Shown piece by piece: positions 1 through 11,281 of a stretch of 64,000 nucleotides of DNA; within the stretch, counting starts at the first letter, position 1, and each line of letters begins with the position of its first letter. The translations under genes and the position numbers were made by a program. Source of the DNA: Neckera pumila (taxonomy: Eukaryota > Streptophyta > Bryopsida > Hypnales > Neckeraceae); assembly GCA_963969595.1 (NCBI GenBank), contig OZ018409.1, forward strand, positions 29,153,282-29,217,281. The letters are read 5' to 3'. The notes under the pieces are model-generated. The model was not told the DNA's origin. It searched no databases and saw nothing but the letters and a program-made list of their open reading frames with translations.

Positions 1-784
1 GGATAGATATCCCTTCCATTATAATGGAAGATTGAGATTGAAGAGAGACGGATAGTCATAATTATGTGTTTATTTGGGACCAATGTGATGCCTATTGGCG
101 TTACTTCACTGGCCAATTTTGGGAGGAACAAGGCTAGGTAGAAAGGTCAAAATCTATCAATCTAAGCAAATTTTGTCCAAAATAAACATATTGATCGTAA
201 AGTTTCTTTAGTCTTCGGGGATCATTTTGTACCTTTCAAGATTAAAAAAAAATCTCTTAGTGAAATGTGTTTTTGTGACAATATCCTTTAGTATTTTGGA
301 TAGGAAAAAGGAACTGAAATTATCAATGTTAAATAAAATTTCTTCATCATCTCTTTTGCATCTCCACGATCATGACAATATTGAAATAGATTGATTGCTT
401 CTAAAAATGAAGAAAAACGCTTAAATATACTGTTTTTATTTGTGTCTAAATATTCAATAAATTTTGAAATTGAAGGCTATATTTAAAAGAACTTAGGCAA
501 GTCACACATGTATGATGGTTTAATATATGTTAAATGAAAAAAATTAACCACAAACCTTGATGACTTCTAAAAACATTGCTAGATTGTTGTTGAATATTAT
601 TATAGTGCCAAAAAGCAAAATTAGACTATATTAACTACAATAGTTCTCATAAGCCCTCATGACTCAAAGGACCAATTTTGGATTCCCTAGTAGAAAATTT
701 AATTTTTCTGTTGATTTGGTCGCGTTGATTTAGTCTCAGTATACTATACTTAACAAATATCTCTAATATCAACCAAAGTTCATC
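1..784. other. AT-rich intergenic sequence, nothing recognised
   Basis: I see no convincing exon, RNA gene or bounded repeat here. Short open frames lack any recognisable motif and match the background expected of AT-rich DNA. Confidence 0.5.
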
Positions 785-1514
785 CTAACCCCTAATGACC
801 CAAGCGACCATTTTTTCTGAGTTGCTTGTTCTTAAATTTTGAGTTTTTTGAAAATAAAATTTATTTCTAAAAATAGACTGCAATACAAATCCAATGGCGG
901 TAGGGTCATCAAATTCCAAGTTAAACTTTGCCTTGTGGAATTCTGCAAAGTTAAGTGGTGCAATGTAGTTTATAGCTCATTTTTTTTGTGTTCGGTTTGG
1001 GCATGGACTAAAAAGTCAACCAACCAATGTGCTTCTTGTCCACCTCATGAAAATTAGATCCAAGGAGTTCAAGGAGAAGACAAGTGTCCCATTCTTTTTT
1101 CTCTTGCAAACACTACTCAAATTTCACTGACCACCGTACATTGCAAACTCCACTATAAATTGTAAAATTCTTGGAATGTTATGAAATTTTACATGTATAG
1201 TTTCAACTCTCTTATCTTTCAATGAGCACAAAAAAGGCATCCTTTCAAATATTCTCATAAAGATATGCTCCTTCAAAGTGCACTACCTTGTATTTCCATC
1301 AATCTAAAGAAAAACTTCAGAATTATATATCTCCTAAATCATGCGGTCAAATAATCTGAAATTTTTTGAGGTGCTTAATTTCAACTTTAACTTTAAGATC
1401 CAACAATTACATTCTATCCAATCTCAAGAAAAAAATGAGCAAAAAAATTGCTCAAGTTGTTGGCAATTTTGGCCCATTTTGAAGAACACCCCCCTTTGGT
1501 CATTTAGGGGCTAA
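785..1514. mobile_element. CCCCTAAAGG-family element with CTAA duplication
   Basis: The left end reads CTAA|CCCCTAATGACC and the right end GGTCATTTAGGGG|CTAA. The ends are inverted repeats and CTAA is repeated directly on both sides. The 730-bp body encodes no transposase. The ends match the TTAA-flanked family common in this window, so this looks like a copy that used a variant target tetranucleotide. The CTAAATGA-type terminus is shared with the member at 16288-17028. Confidence 0.7.
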
Positions 1515-1660
1515 TATAAATACTTGTATAAATAGTTGTATAAAACATTGGCCTAAAGTACTCTCACACTACAACCAAAGGTCAAGAGGTCGTCAATTTC
1601 CACCAAATCACATTGTAAGAAACTAAAAGTTCATGATGACCTCTCAAACTTTGGCCACAG

Positions 1661-2045
1661 TACGGGTAATCACAGCATGTTCAGAGCCATGGTGAACAAT
1701 GTAGAGTGTTGGGTGGAACCAATGAAGAGTCATGTTTTTTGAACATGCCGTGACCACCCTCTTTGGTCGACTGGTCAGAACAATGAATAATCGATAATGG
1801 AGCCACTCGTTGGTTAGATGGCGGTAATTGGCGGGACTCCCGGAGTCAATAAAGAGGAAGCAAAAGAATATTCTTAGCGTGCTATTGCTTGTTCACCTTC
1901 AACCTTCACCTCCGCATGTGGATGTTAAGCGTGAACAAACAATGTCACGCTAAGAATATTCCGACCAAAGAAAGCCAACCCTATGCCGCCACGGCATGAA
2001 TTTTCATTGTTCACCGCGGCTCTGAACATGCCGTGACTACCCCTA
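1661..2045. mobile_element. Foldback MITE with ~40-bp terminal inverted repeats
   Basis: The left arm (1663-1701) and right arm (2005-2043) are near-perfect inverted repeats that share TGTTCAGAGCC and GGTGAACAATG. TA flanks both ends (1661-1662 and 2044-2045). A second inverted pair lies inside: AGAATATTCTTAGCGTG near 1865 against its complement near 1945-1961. An extra copy of the right terminus, GAACATGCCGTGACCACCC, lies near 1741, which suggests internal rearrangement or nesting. There is no coding capacity. It sits about 0.6 kb upstream of the synthetase start codon and might form its promoter boundary. Confidence 0.8.
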
Positions 2046-2474
2046 GTGTTTGGTATGGATATTGGTATGGATATTGGAACACTTCAGGTTAAATGAACCA
2101 CATTCTAAGATTTTCCAATACGAATATCCCATACCATTCAACTCTCTGTCGTGCTCCGTCGTCGTCTTGCTCCGTCGACTTTGCACCTTGTCGCCCACCG
2201 TCCGCAAACCTAAGCTCCAAGTTTCGTCATCGCCATACTTGGATTGTGCCTACTCTTGAGTGTGTGAGCCAGCCTTTTGTGTCACCAGGTGACGATCCAC
2301 CGCGTGTCTCGTTCTTCGATTTGTGTTTCATCAACTTCAGTTTTTTCTGCTGTGAGTTGGATCTTGCGGCTTTCAGGGTCGTTGAATTGGTGCTGGCATC
2401 GTTTCTAGGAATTGAGACTGCAGGAGTGGAGTGGGTGCTGTTTTCTCAGGAATTGTGGTTTTCGTGATTGGAAT

Positions 2475-2500
2475 TTTTAGGGTTTTAGGGTTTAGGGGTT
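2475..2500 (+). promoter_or_regulatory. telo-box cluster upstream of the synthetase gene
   Basis: Three adjacent TTTAGGG-like units occur about 170-200 bp before the start codon. In plants, AAACCCTA telo-boxes are characteristic of promoters and leaders of translation-apparatus genes, which fits the downstream product. The transcription start is not visible, so this could be promoter, 5' UTR or a leader intron. Confidence 0.5.
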
Positions 2501-2669
2501 GTGGATTGTCTGGGGTTTCAATTAGGGTTAGTGTTCATGGCATAATGATTACTTGTCTTTTATTTTCTATTCTCTATTTGTTGGCAGTAATTTTGAAGAT
2601 TCGAGAGTCAGTGTGGGCTTATTCCTTAACGTTGGTGGTGGATTTTTGAAGGTATCGTTGAGAGCCGCA

Positions 2670-5600
2670 ATGCCGACTGTCAGCGTGGGCCGCGATCGCT
2701 TGTTCGCTGCCTTGGAGCAGACTTACAGTAAGGGTTACTTTGTTTCTTGCATTTGACCTCTACGGTAATGTCTAGCTTAAGAGATTCTAATTACACTGCG
2801 CTCACGTTTTCGTTTACGTTGGTGCAGCTGACCAAGAATTCGATGAGCTCTGCTTTGATTTCGGAATTGAACTCGACGATGTGGTATGCGGGCTGTCATT
2901 TTTAATGGCATTTGTTACATTGAGATTTGGATTTAGGGTTTAGGGTTTAGGGTTTCGGTTTTAGGTTCCGCAGACGATTTTGGATAGGGTCAAATTGTGA
3001 TGTAAGTTGAATTCGTGCAGACCACTGAGAAGGAGGTGATCCGTAAGGAGAAGCATGTGGATGAGGAGGCAAGTGCAGATGAGGAGATCATTTACAAGAT
3101 CGATGTGCCTGCTAATCGGTATGTAGTGTGACCCCTGCTGCCTTCATCAAAGATTTATTTTGGAGAAAATGCAGGGGATTGTCGTAAGGTCTCCAATTGC
3201 AGGGATTTGGAGGCACTGACGAGCCCTTGGAAGTCTCACGTAAACTTTTGGTGTTTGTATGCAGTTATGACTTGCTGTGCTTGGAAGGCTTGGCGAAGTC
3301 ATTGAGAGTATTCACCTTGAAAGATCCTATTCCTACTTTCCGCTTGTCTGATATTCCAAGAAGCTCAGTACAGAGGATGGTTGTGAAATCAGAGGTGTGT
3401 AATAATCTGAGCAATATATTCCATTATATGAAAGTCTTCACAAAATCACACTGTCTGGCCAGCGAAATTATGTCTTTTTCTGAAAGTTCTGCCATCATAA
3501 GGTCTCTTATCTGCTACTTGGAGATAATATAAAAATCCTGGGGATGATGATGTCACAGACGTGAATGTGCAGACTTCGTTAATCCGACCGCATATTGTGT
3601 GCGCTGTACTCCGTGGAGTTACTTTCGACGAAGCGCGTTACAACAGTTTCATCGACCTTCAAGACAAGCTTCATCAAAATTTGTGCAGGTTTACTTTTCG
3701 CTATTTCCAATTAGCCCCTCATGCTTTGTTGGCGTGTGTGGGGTCAATCAACCATCGGTTCTGATGCCTGAGCAAATAGCGTCGTGAAACATTGTTTACA
3801 GCGTTTTCAATGTACTTTTCGTATATTTGGGCCAATGAGATTAGATGTGGCGTATCGCTCTGCTACTGATGACTTTCAATCTGTAACTCAGAGACGTGTA
3901 TCATCTTGGTTGCATGCAGGAGGAGGACTTTGGTTGCAATTGGAACCCATGACCTTGATACTCTTCAAGGTCCTTTCACTTATGAGGTGCGGCCTCGTTT
4001 CGGTTAGAATAAGTTTCCTTTTCGTTGTCGCATTTTTTCGCAACATAGCAGGCGTCCTAGTGCATGGGAGTGATTGTTCAACTCATATTCAGCAATCACT
4101 TTTAGTCCTTGGTACGCATCATACGGCGTAGTTCTCTATGATATTTAAGAGGACATGGGCTTGCTCACTTGGATAACTTCAGACTGAATGTTTTGACATG
4201 TATTTCTGCAGGCTCTACCACCAGCCGATATCAAATTCGTTCCTCTGAAGCAGGTGGACCTGTTTTTACATCCAGATGTTGATAAACAAGAAAAAATCGG
4301 AGGTTAATGCTAATCGTTGGTTAGATTTATGGGGTTTTACAGTTAGCTTAATGGATTAGTGTATGCCCTTCATTCTCACGTTGGCTTTTGTGTATTTGCA
4401 GACAAAAGAATTTAATGGTGTAGAGTTGATGGAGTTCTACAAGGTGATTCCAGCGTGACTAATCGTAAATTATATTTTGGTTTTCAGTCTAGAAAATGGG
4501 AGGTTATAACGAAGATTGTAGTTGCTGGAAACTGTATCAAGAATGGACAAGGGTTGGATTTGTTGGCTCTCGGAGTTTATCTGAAGCGACAGAAATACTC
4601 TGCAAGGCGTGAATTGATTTGTTGTGCTGTCTTTACAGTCAGACATAAAATTGAAGAAGTTTTTACCCATCATTGAAGACTCTCCCGTATATCCTGTAAT
4701 CTACGACAGCAAGAGGTAATTAAATGAGGTTCTTTTTAAGTGTTGCAGGTGTTGGAATTGACCGTAGCGCTCCCTGTCTGATGAACGAGATTCCGCAAGA
4801 ATTCTATTTGGTATCGCAGTTTTCATGATCTTTTGCTCCTGAGGTAGAAGCAATCAGAGCTGTTTCTTACATGAAGACATTAAAAACAGAGTTTTCTGTT
4901 TGGCTGTGGTTCACCAGGACGGTTTTGTCCTTACCCCCAATCATCAATGGAAGACACTCTGCGATTTCCCTGAAGACAAAGAATGTTTTTATCGAGTGCA
5001 CAGCTACGGATTTGACCAAGGCAAAAATCGTGCTCAATACTATGGTATGCTCTTGGGTTGCTTTGGCCTTTTGTACTTTGTGAAATTCAGTCCCTGCTTT
5101 TCTAGTTTAAATGACCAGGACCTGATGAATCCGTGTTTCTGCGTTGCTTCTATGTGGCAAAGGTTACTATGTTCTCGCCGTTCAGCAATCCCCAGTTTGA
5201 AGTGGAACCTGTGGAGGTGATCACAGCCGATGGAAAGTCCAAGCTTTACCCAGATCTTTCACTTCGTAAGTTCGAGGTTGACATGGAGTATATCAATCGG
5301 ACTATCGGAACTTCATTAACTGCAAAAGAGGTGAGAAAACTAGATCATCGCACAAATATTATTTCCAACAATCCCTATTCAATTACCGGTCGAAAGATTC
5401 TTCTTGACGGAAGAACCAGTAATCTTTTGCTTGCAGTTAGATAATTTTCTTCGCAAATGGATGTTTCACTAGTAAGTTTACGAAATCTGATTTTAACTAA
5501 AGCTGCGGTTCTACATTTTGGGTGCAATAAAATCTGCAACCCAGTTGATGTAACCTCGATGGATGCGCTAGCTGTGATCCAAGAGGTTGAGTGCACGAGT

Positions 5601-7549
5601 TTGTGACATAGTGAGCTTGGTGAGACTTGTGCTAAATTTATTGTGCTATATCGTTTTGTGGTAGGTCGCAAAGTTGTTGAACAAGATGCAGCTGCAAACA
5701 GAGGTGGAATCTCAGACAAGAATTCGAGTATCTGCTCCGCCCACAAGGAGTGACGTCCTGCACGCTTGTGATATTGCCGAGGTCAGCATTATTTTCCGGA
5801 TCAAATTGTTTGCATTATGTTTTTAGCTGTTTGGGAGCGAATGAGTACTGAAGGTGTCGCGCTTTCAGGACGTTGCAATAGCGTATGGTTACAACAACAT
5901 CACAAGGACATTGCCGCAGTCACACACTCAAGGCAAAGAACAGCCATTGAATCACTTCACCGACTTGATAAGACAAGAGGTACGAGTCTTTTCTCGTGTT
6001 ATATCTCGTATGTTCTGAGGGTCTCTAGCATTGCTTATTCTTTTGAAGTATGTGCTCGTTTAAGAGGACATATCATTCTTTGAATATGATCAAATTTGTG
6101 GTTGACACTCATGTATTCATCTTAAGATGCTGCGGATGGTGTTGCTGTTTCAGGTTGCAATGGCAGGATTCACTGAGGTAGTGACCTGGATATTGTGCTC
6201 TCTTGAAGAGAATTTTAAGATGGTGAATCGTAAAGACGATGGAAATACAGCTGTAATCATTAGCAACCCGAGGTCGGCTGATTTTGAGGTGACTACTGTT
6301 GACCTGATATATATGTGTGATCTTGTTGGCGACCCATTGGCTATCACGGTTGCAGTCGACATAATATCATTACGGCCTGCAAAGCGAGGCAATATGTTCG
6401 TTGCAATAGCGTATGGTCAACGGACTTTAACCGTTATTACAATTATCTTTATGTCTATCATTGTTGCAGTCGACAGGGTATTATCAGAAGTTTTTTCTAG
6501 GGTGGATACTTAAATGCAGATGCTGCTTGTACCATGGCAGGTTGTACGGTCAAGTCTGCTTCCAGGCATGCTGAAGACCATGGGTTCAAATAAAGACGCA
6601 CCCCGACCACTGAAGGTTTGCCATTTAACCTTCCCCTCTGTATTTTCCTGAGTTCTATATTCAAAGCTTTAGAGTAGTGTGGATGCTAAGAACTGATAAA
6701 CTGGTATCTGTGATTTCAGCTGTTCGAGGTCTCTGATATTGTGAGAGTGGACAGCAAGAAGGACGTGGGTGCTGCTAACAGACGCCATTTTGCTGCTGTG
6801 TATTCGAATTTGAACTCTGGTTTTGAGGTTCGTTAAAATTGAGTGTACATCAAGTGGTTCTATGTAATGTTTGTCGAGGTCCCAATTCAAGACTTTGAGT
6901 ATTTTCAGCCCTTCAATAATGTGTTTTTAATTGCTGCACTGATGCTTTTGGTTTCGTGATTCTCTCTGGATTGATGGTTTATCTTGCTTGGAAGGGCGCT
7001 AACTGGATTGCTTTGTCCATATGGAAATAGGTCATTCATGGCCTTGTTGACAGACTGTTCGAAGTAATTGGTGTTCGACCTGCTGAATTTGACAAGACGT
7101 CAGGAACCTACAGTGAAGATGGTTATTACATTACTCCATCCCAGGTACATCACTCTATTCCCTCTTTTAAATGTCCTGGTCAATTATAGACTTCTAAAGA
7201 TTCTTTACGTGGCAGATGTCCTATAATGGTTGCAGTAACGATCTACATAATTGAACTGATTTTCTTTCCCTGCAGGAGCCTGAGTATTTTACAGGACGGC
7301 AAGCCAACATCTATTACAGAGGTTCTTGCATTGGTTCCTTCGGCATCGTCAGCCCGGAGGTCAGTGCTCTGGATGAGCAAAAATCTGTTTTGTTGACGTT
7401 GTTCAGTAATCTCGTGTGACACTACCGGTATACCGGCTTGAGTTGTGCTCTGATCTTGTTTATGTTTTGAGCAGGTTATGCAGCGTTTTGACATCACGGA
7501 TCCGTGCTCAGCCGTGGAAATGAACGTTGAACCGTTTTTGCAACTTTAG
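2670..7549 (+). CDS. Phenylalanine--tRNA ligase beta subunit, cytosolic (19 exons)
   Basis: Beta subunit of the heterotetrameric cytosolic PheRS, which charges tRNA-Phe. Inferred exons: 2670-2727, 2828-2883, 3021-3118, 3265-3394, 3573-3688, 3920-3986, 4212-4253, 4402-4443, 4639-4715, 4918-5044, 5163-5330, 5665-5781, 5869-5979, 6154-6288, 6541-6615, 6720-6827, 7031-7144, 7276-7359, 7475-7549. All junctions are GT-AG and keep frame, giving 599 aa, the usual length of the eukaryotic subunit. Family landmarks: [18 protein letters not shown] near residues 16-33; [11 protein letters not shown] and the [18 protein letters not shown] block of the B3/B4 region; [10 protein letters not shown] and [16 protein letters not shown] before residue 271; the B5 region ending in [16 protein letters not shown] near 366; then the catalytic-like C-terminal domain ([38 protein letters not shown]). 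The start gives the standard [13 protein letters not shown]-terminus. The gene looks intact. A Met in exon 1 is the only plausible start. Introns are short (95-360 bp), unlike the repeat-filled DNA further on. Confidence 0.96.
2932..2955 (+). repeat. Interstitial telomere-type repeat (TTTAGGG x3) in intron 2
   Basis: Three perfect TTTAGGG units lie inside the second intron of the synthetase gene. This is the Arabidopsis-type plant telomere motif at an interstitial site. It could act as a telo-box or be a chance expansion. Confidence 0.8.
6400..6417 (+). repeat. 18-bp echo of exon 13 inside intron 14
   Basis: The intron holds GTTGCAATAGCGTATGGT, identical to positions 5871-5888 in exon 13 that encode VAIAYG. 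The flanks do not match well. The same intron has a second internal repeat, GTTGCAGTCGAC, near 6351 and 6465. It may be a decayed partial exon duplication; splicing does not require it. Confidence 0.6.
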
Positions 7550-8450
7550 CGTCCTCAATTTACTTGGTTGTTTCGGCGCCGAAATTCGTCGCAATATTGT
7601 AGGCGGACTTTTTTCCTAAATATTGCTTATGTAGAATATTTGCACCTGGATATTGCAGAGTTCCGTGTATTTGGACTCGGAACCTCCAGGCAGAGGTTTA
7701 GGTCGTTATGTAAACGACTCAACGTAGTAATTGGATTCATGCGGTGTCGAAATTGTTTGAAACGTCGGTACTTGTAACTGAGCAAGTTTCTGAGGGCATG
7801 GTGGTCCTTTCCCAATGACTTTGACTTGTATTTTTTAACGACAAGGACGACTTTCGAGCGTTGGGAACTGCGAGTGATACGCCCACACTAGACTTTTAGC
7901 TCATAGCAGGAACGTATGCCGCTGTTGTACTGTATATTGGCAATATTTCTGGATGTTTGCTTGATTGCAATATTTGATGGGTTTGATTTATACAAATTTT
8001 AAGTATCGACATTGGACAATGTCATGATATACTAAATTGGTTATGGAAGTCAACTTTTGCCCATGCAGGTACATTTTCATGTGTAAATCTCGAGTGTAGA
8101 ACATTTTGAATATCTGAGAAATCATCTGTACACTCTTAACCCCTCAGCACTCTGACATCCAAAATCTGGACAATGAACATAGAGGTTCCAAGGGCTATTT
8201 CTACCACAGAATTTCTCATTTGTCCAAACCAACGCTCGACTTAATTGAAAATCACACTATCTATATGATGAATCTAATAAAATTGAGGTAAATCATATAT
8301 ATTTATAAAGATACAAACAAAAATATGCAAAAATTCAAGAAAGGATTCAAGCATTCAAGGAAATAACTCCCTTAACCCCATAAGGACGTTGGGGACTAGA
8401 GTGGTCTAATGGATGACTTCACTAATAATTGTACAGAAAGAGAATGCACC
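7550..8450. other. 3' flank of synthetase gene and intergenic DNA
   Basis: The first few hundred bases are probably 3' UTR and terminator, but no clear polyadenylation signal can be fixed. A TTAACCCCATAAGGAC motif near 8375 resembles one end of the TTAA-flanked element family, without a clear partner end. No other feature is supported. Confidence 0.4.
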
Positions 8451-8936
8451 TAAGGTAACTACACCTAAAATCGCACAAATAAGCTCTATGGCATAACCAA
8501 TATGTTTTAGAAAATGAACAACAATTTTTGCACATTGGTGAAGGACTATGTATCAAAATGCAAGTAGTTCCATAGTTTTTGGATCCATTGTGAATTAGTT
8601 ATAAATTTTCAAAGATGGAAGGTGTAAGGTGCTAAAAGTGTCATATAGGTGATGCCAACATCCATTTGATGCAATGAAGAAATGACACGATTAGTATCAA
8701 AACACATCATATAGAAGAAGTTAAAACAACAAAAAGTGTACCAAAAATTGACCGCTTACAAGGTTGCCACCTCTATAGTACTATAAATAGAATTACACAC
8801 TATTCAAAATGACCCCCAATTCCACCGAAGACTTGTCTTTGTATGTGCACCATTTTGCATATCCTCCCGATTCAGTTTCCCTTCAAAAATAGGAGTTGAT
8901 TTTGAGAAATGGTTCATTTTAGGTGTAGTTACCTTA
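8451..8936. mobile_element. MITE with TA|AGGT ends
   Basis: A perfect 21-bp inverted repeat bounds the element (8451-8471 and 8916-8936), including the duplicated TA. The core ends read AGGTAACTACACC and GGTGTAGTTACCT. The 482-bp interior has no coding capacity. It belongs with five other AGGT-ended MITEs in this window. Confidence 0.85.
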
Positions 8937-9854
8937 TTGGTCCAATAATTGGAGTATTTTGGTGACTACCTTGGTGGTGGAGGGTCGTGTCCTTCTAAAG
9001 TTAACCCATAAACAACGCGGCGGATGTTTGGTGACCGATGAATGACAAAGAATTCTTACATACAGACAAAAGCGCGACTATTCATCTTCAGAATTTTGTT
9101 GTGAAAAAGGGAGGTCTTTCTATGACTTTCAATGAGTGCTTTTGCATTTTTTTAAATCAATGATTCTTCTGGTATCTAAAAGAATGATTTCCACAATCAC
9201 CAGTCCATCCCTTAAAGGGTAAAAATGATTTCTTGACAATTAGTCATAGTAAAAGTCAAATAGCTTGAATGTAAGACAAGTGTGCTCCAGTCAATAACAT
9301 TGTGGCAAGTGGGCAAGATATTCTGGAATGTCAATGGAGAAAGGGAGACGGTTGAGATAAGTGAGAACTTTTGGAGGTTGTCTGTTTTCCCATAAAACAT
9401 CCCGTTTACGTACTTCTATTTCATCATTTGTTTGTTTCAACTTTCAAATGCCTGTCAACAAACCGGTTGACACCTTGTATTGGACAAAAATATTATTATA
9501 TCTTGTAGGTAACAAAAGAGACCTTTATACACACGGTCTCTTATGAAAAAAAGATGAGCACATCTACCAGTAGCTCTTGAGCTACAGAGATTTCTCACTT
9601 TGAATATGAGCCCAGAGTTTCGAAAGAGAGAAGTTTGCTCTTCTACACATGCTAGAAAACGCTCCCTACCTCCTGGGTTGCAAGCTTTCGTCACAAGGAG
9701 AGCGCAGGTGAGGATGACGACCGCTGGTTGGTTTCTCACCCTCGGATTATCAAAAAAAGTCGAGGTTATCAATCTTCAAGTCTTCAGCAATTGCACTAAA
9801 AGGGGCACTGCTTTCAATTGAAATTGGTTCTCCTTGTCAGTTGCGACTGATCGA
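8937..9854. other. Intergenic sequence with a dispersed repeat fragment
   Basis: Positions 9245-9335 hold a diverged copy of a sequence found near 21127, 22570 and 23132; its core reads TTGAATGTAAGACAAGTGTG followed by GGCAAGTGGGCAAGATATTC. The rest is unrecognised and probably includes the 3' flank of the minus-strand hydrolase gene. Confidence 0.45.
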
Positions 9855-11281
9855 TCAACTTGCGTAAGTCCCTGCAATTTGCAGTAGATGTTGGTGAAGC
9901 TCCTTGGGAACCGAAAGGAAGGGAGAATGGCCCGAGTCAATTGTTCGGACTTCCTGGGGACGGTTGCGCGAAATGAACAGGTCTTGGAACTTGGGTTGCA
10001 GGCACTTATCCTGCGAGGTTTTTATGTACACGCGCGGCACGGAGTAATAGCCTTTGGCTGTGAACGTTGTGGCATCGTCAGAGACCATTGGCATGGGCTT
10101 CAACAGCAGCACGCCCAACTGCACATCCTGCATGTGCACACAGCATTTCGGTTACAAGTTAACGCAGAACTGAATTGGCCGTTCGAAGTGCTTGGAGCAA
10201 GACAGTTGCAAATGGCAAAAAAAAGCAAGGCATGGGACTCACCGTTGGTGAGCAGGTGCTAAAATAAGCCCGTTTTGCAGCTTCTTCTTCCACCCAACCA
10301 GAGGTAGGCATTGTTCCAGCTCCATTCGCAAAATGGTATCTCACGTCCTTCTTGGACTCGCTGAACACCTGGACAGACGAAAAAAGCTTTGCTCTTAGTA
10401 CATACTTTCGGGAGTGAATCCTAAACTTGGATCATGACGCAAGGTGATTCCAAGAATGACCGGTTTCTTGAGTGCCATGCGCGATACTAGTCTCATCTTA
10501 TTTCGGTAGTAAGTTTTGGAGTTGTATCTGGTTGACGAGAAATTTGAACCATCGATGAACACCCCCCTTTCAAATTGCACAGAGTAGACTTTACATTTTG
10601 GCATTAAACCAAAGTGTAAAGAGCAAATCGGGCCCAATTAGATGTCAAGCATAGCACACTACCTTAGTATCCAGTCAATTCTTAGAATTCACTTGCAAAG
10701 TAAGTAAAGAGAGTATTCCCAGAATGATTCAGCTGACCTCCTCATGGACATCGCCAAGGGCCTGATCGCTGCACAGCATGGGCGCCGCAATGTACACTGT
10801 AACGTGAATCTTGCCAGGGTACCTCTCTGAAGCTCGCGCTACCGACTGCCCTCCGTAACTGTGACCCACTAGAATGACCTGCACGCAAACGGGAATGGTT
10901 TAGAATGGAACTCGAGACCGAATGGTTAAGAATGGCACTCGAAGAACTGATTTCGAGGAGGTGCGGACGTCGCGAATTGATTACCTTTTCAGATTCTTCA
11001 AGGGATTCAAGGACGGTGTAGAGAGGCTGGTTGTATTGGTCGAAGGACTTCACGTCATCGGCCCTCACAGTGCTAATTCCCGCGCTTATCAGCTCCACCG
11101 CCGTCACCCGATGGCCCGCACTTTCCATCAAGTGTTTGGTCTTGAACCAGCACCAGGCTCCATGCTGATACCCGTGCACCAACACAAAATGATTCCTTCC
11201 CATTCTTACAATCAACCGAGAGAACCGACCTTGACAGAAGAGAGTGAGCTGCTGCTGAAGAGCCAACCAAAGGGTAGCCAA
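9855..11281 (-). CDS. Methylesterase / hydroxynitrile lyase-family alpha/beta hydrolase (4 exons)
   Basis: Plant MES-type carboxylesterase, a family acting on methyl esters of salicylate, jasmonate or auxin, with hydroxynitrile lyases as relatives. Exons on the minus strand: 11281-10985, 10878-10738, 10368-10243, 10127-9855, all phase 0 with GT-AG junctions. Starting at the second Met (11203) gives 252 aa, the family norm; the upstream Met at 11281 adds 26 residues and would give 278 aa. Numbering from 11203: oxyanion segment VLVHGYQHGAWCW near residues 7-19; nucleophile elbow VGHSYGG with Ser80; Asp202 in SQDKCLQP; His229 in GHSPF. The full Ser-Asp-His triad is therefore present. FVLVHG and GHSYGG are strongly diagnostic of the family, but the substrate cannot be read from sequence. 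No signal peptide is seen if the inner Met is used, so a cytosolic enzyme is likely. The gene stands alone with no cluster partners. Confidence 0.9.

Noticed and set aside
2932..2955. Chromosome end (TTTAGGG repeats)
   Set aside because: Only three units inside an intron of an intact gene; an interstitial motif, not a telomere.
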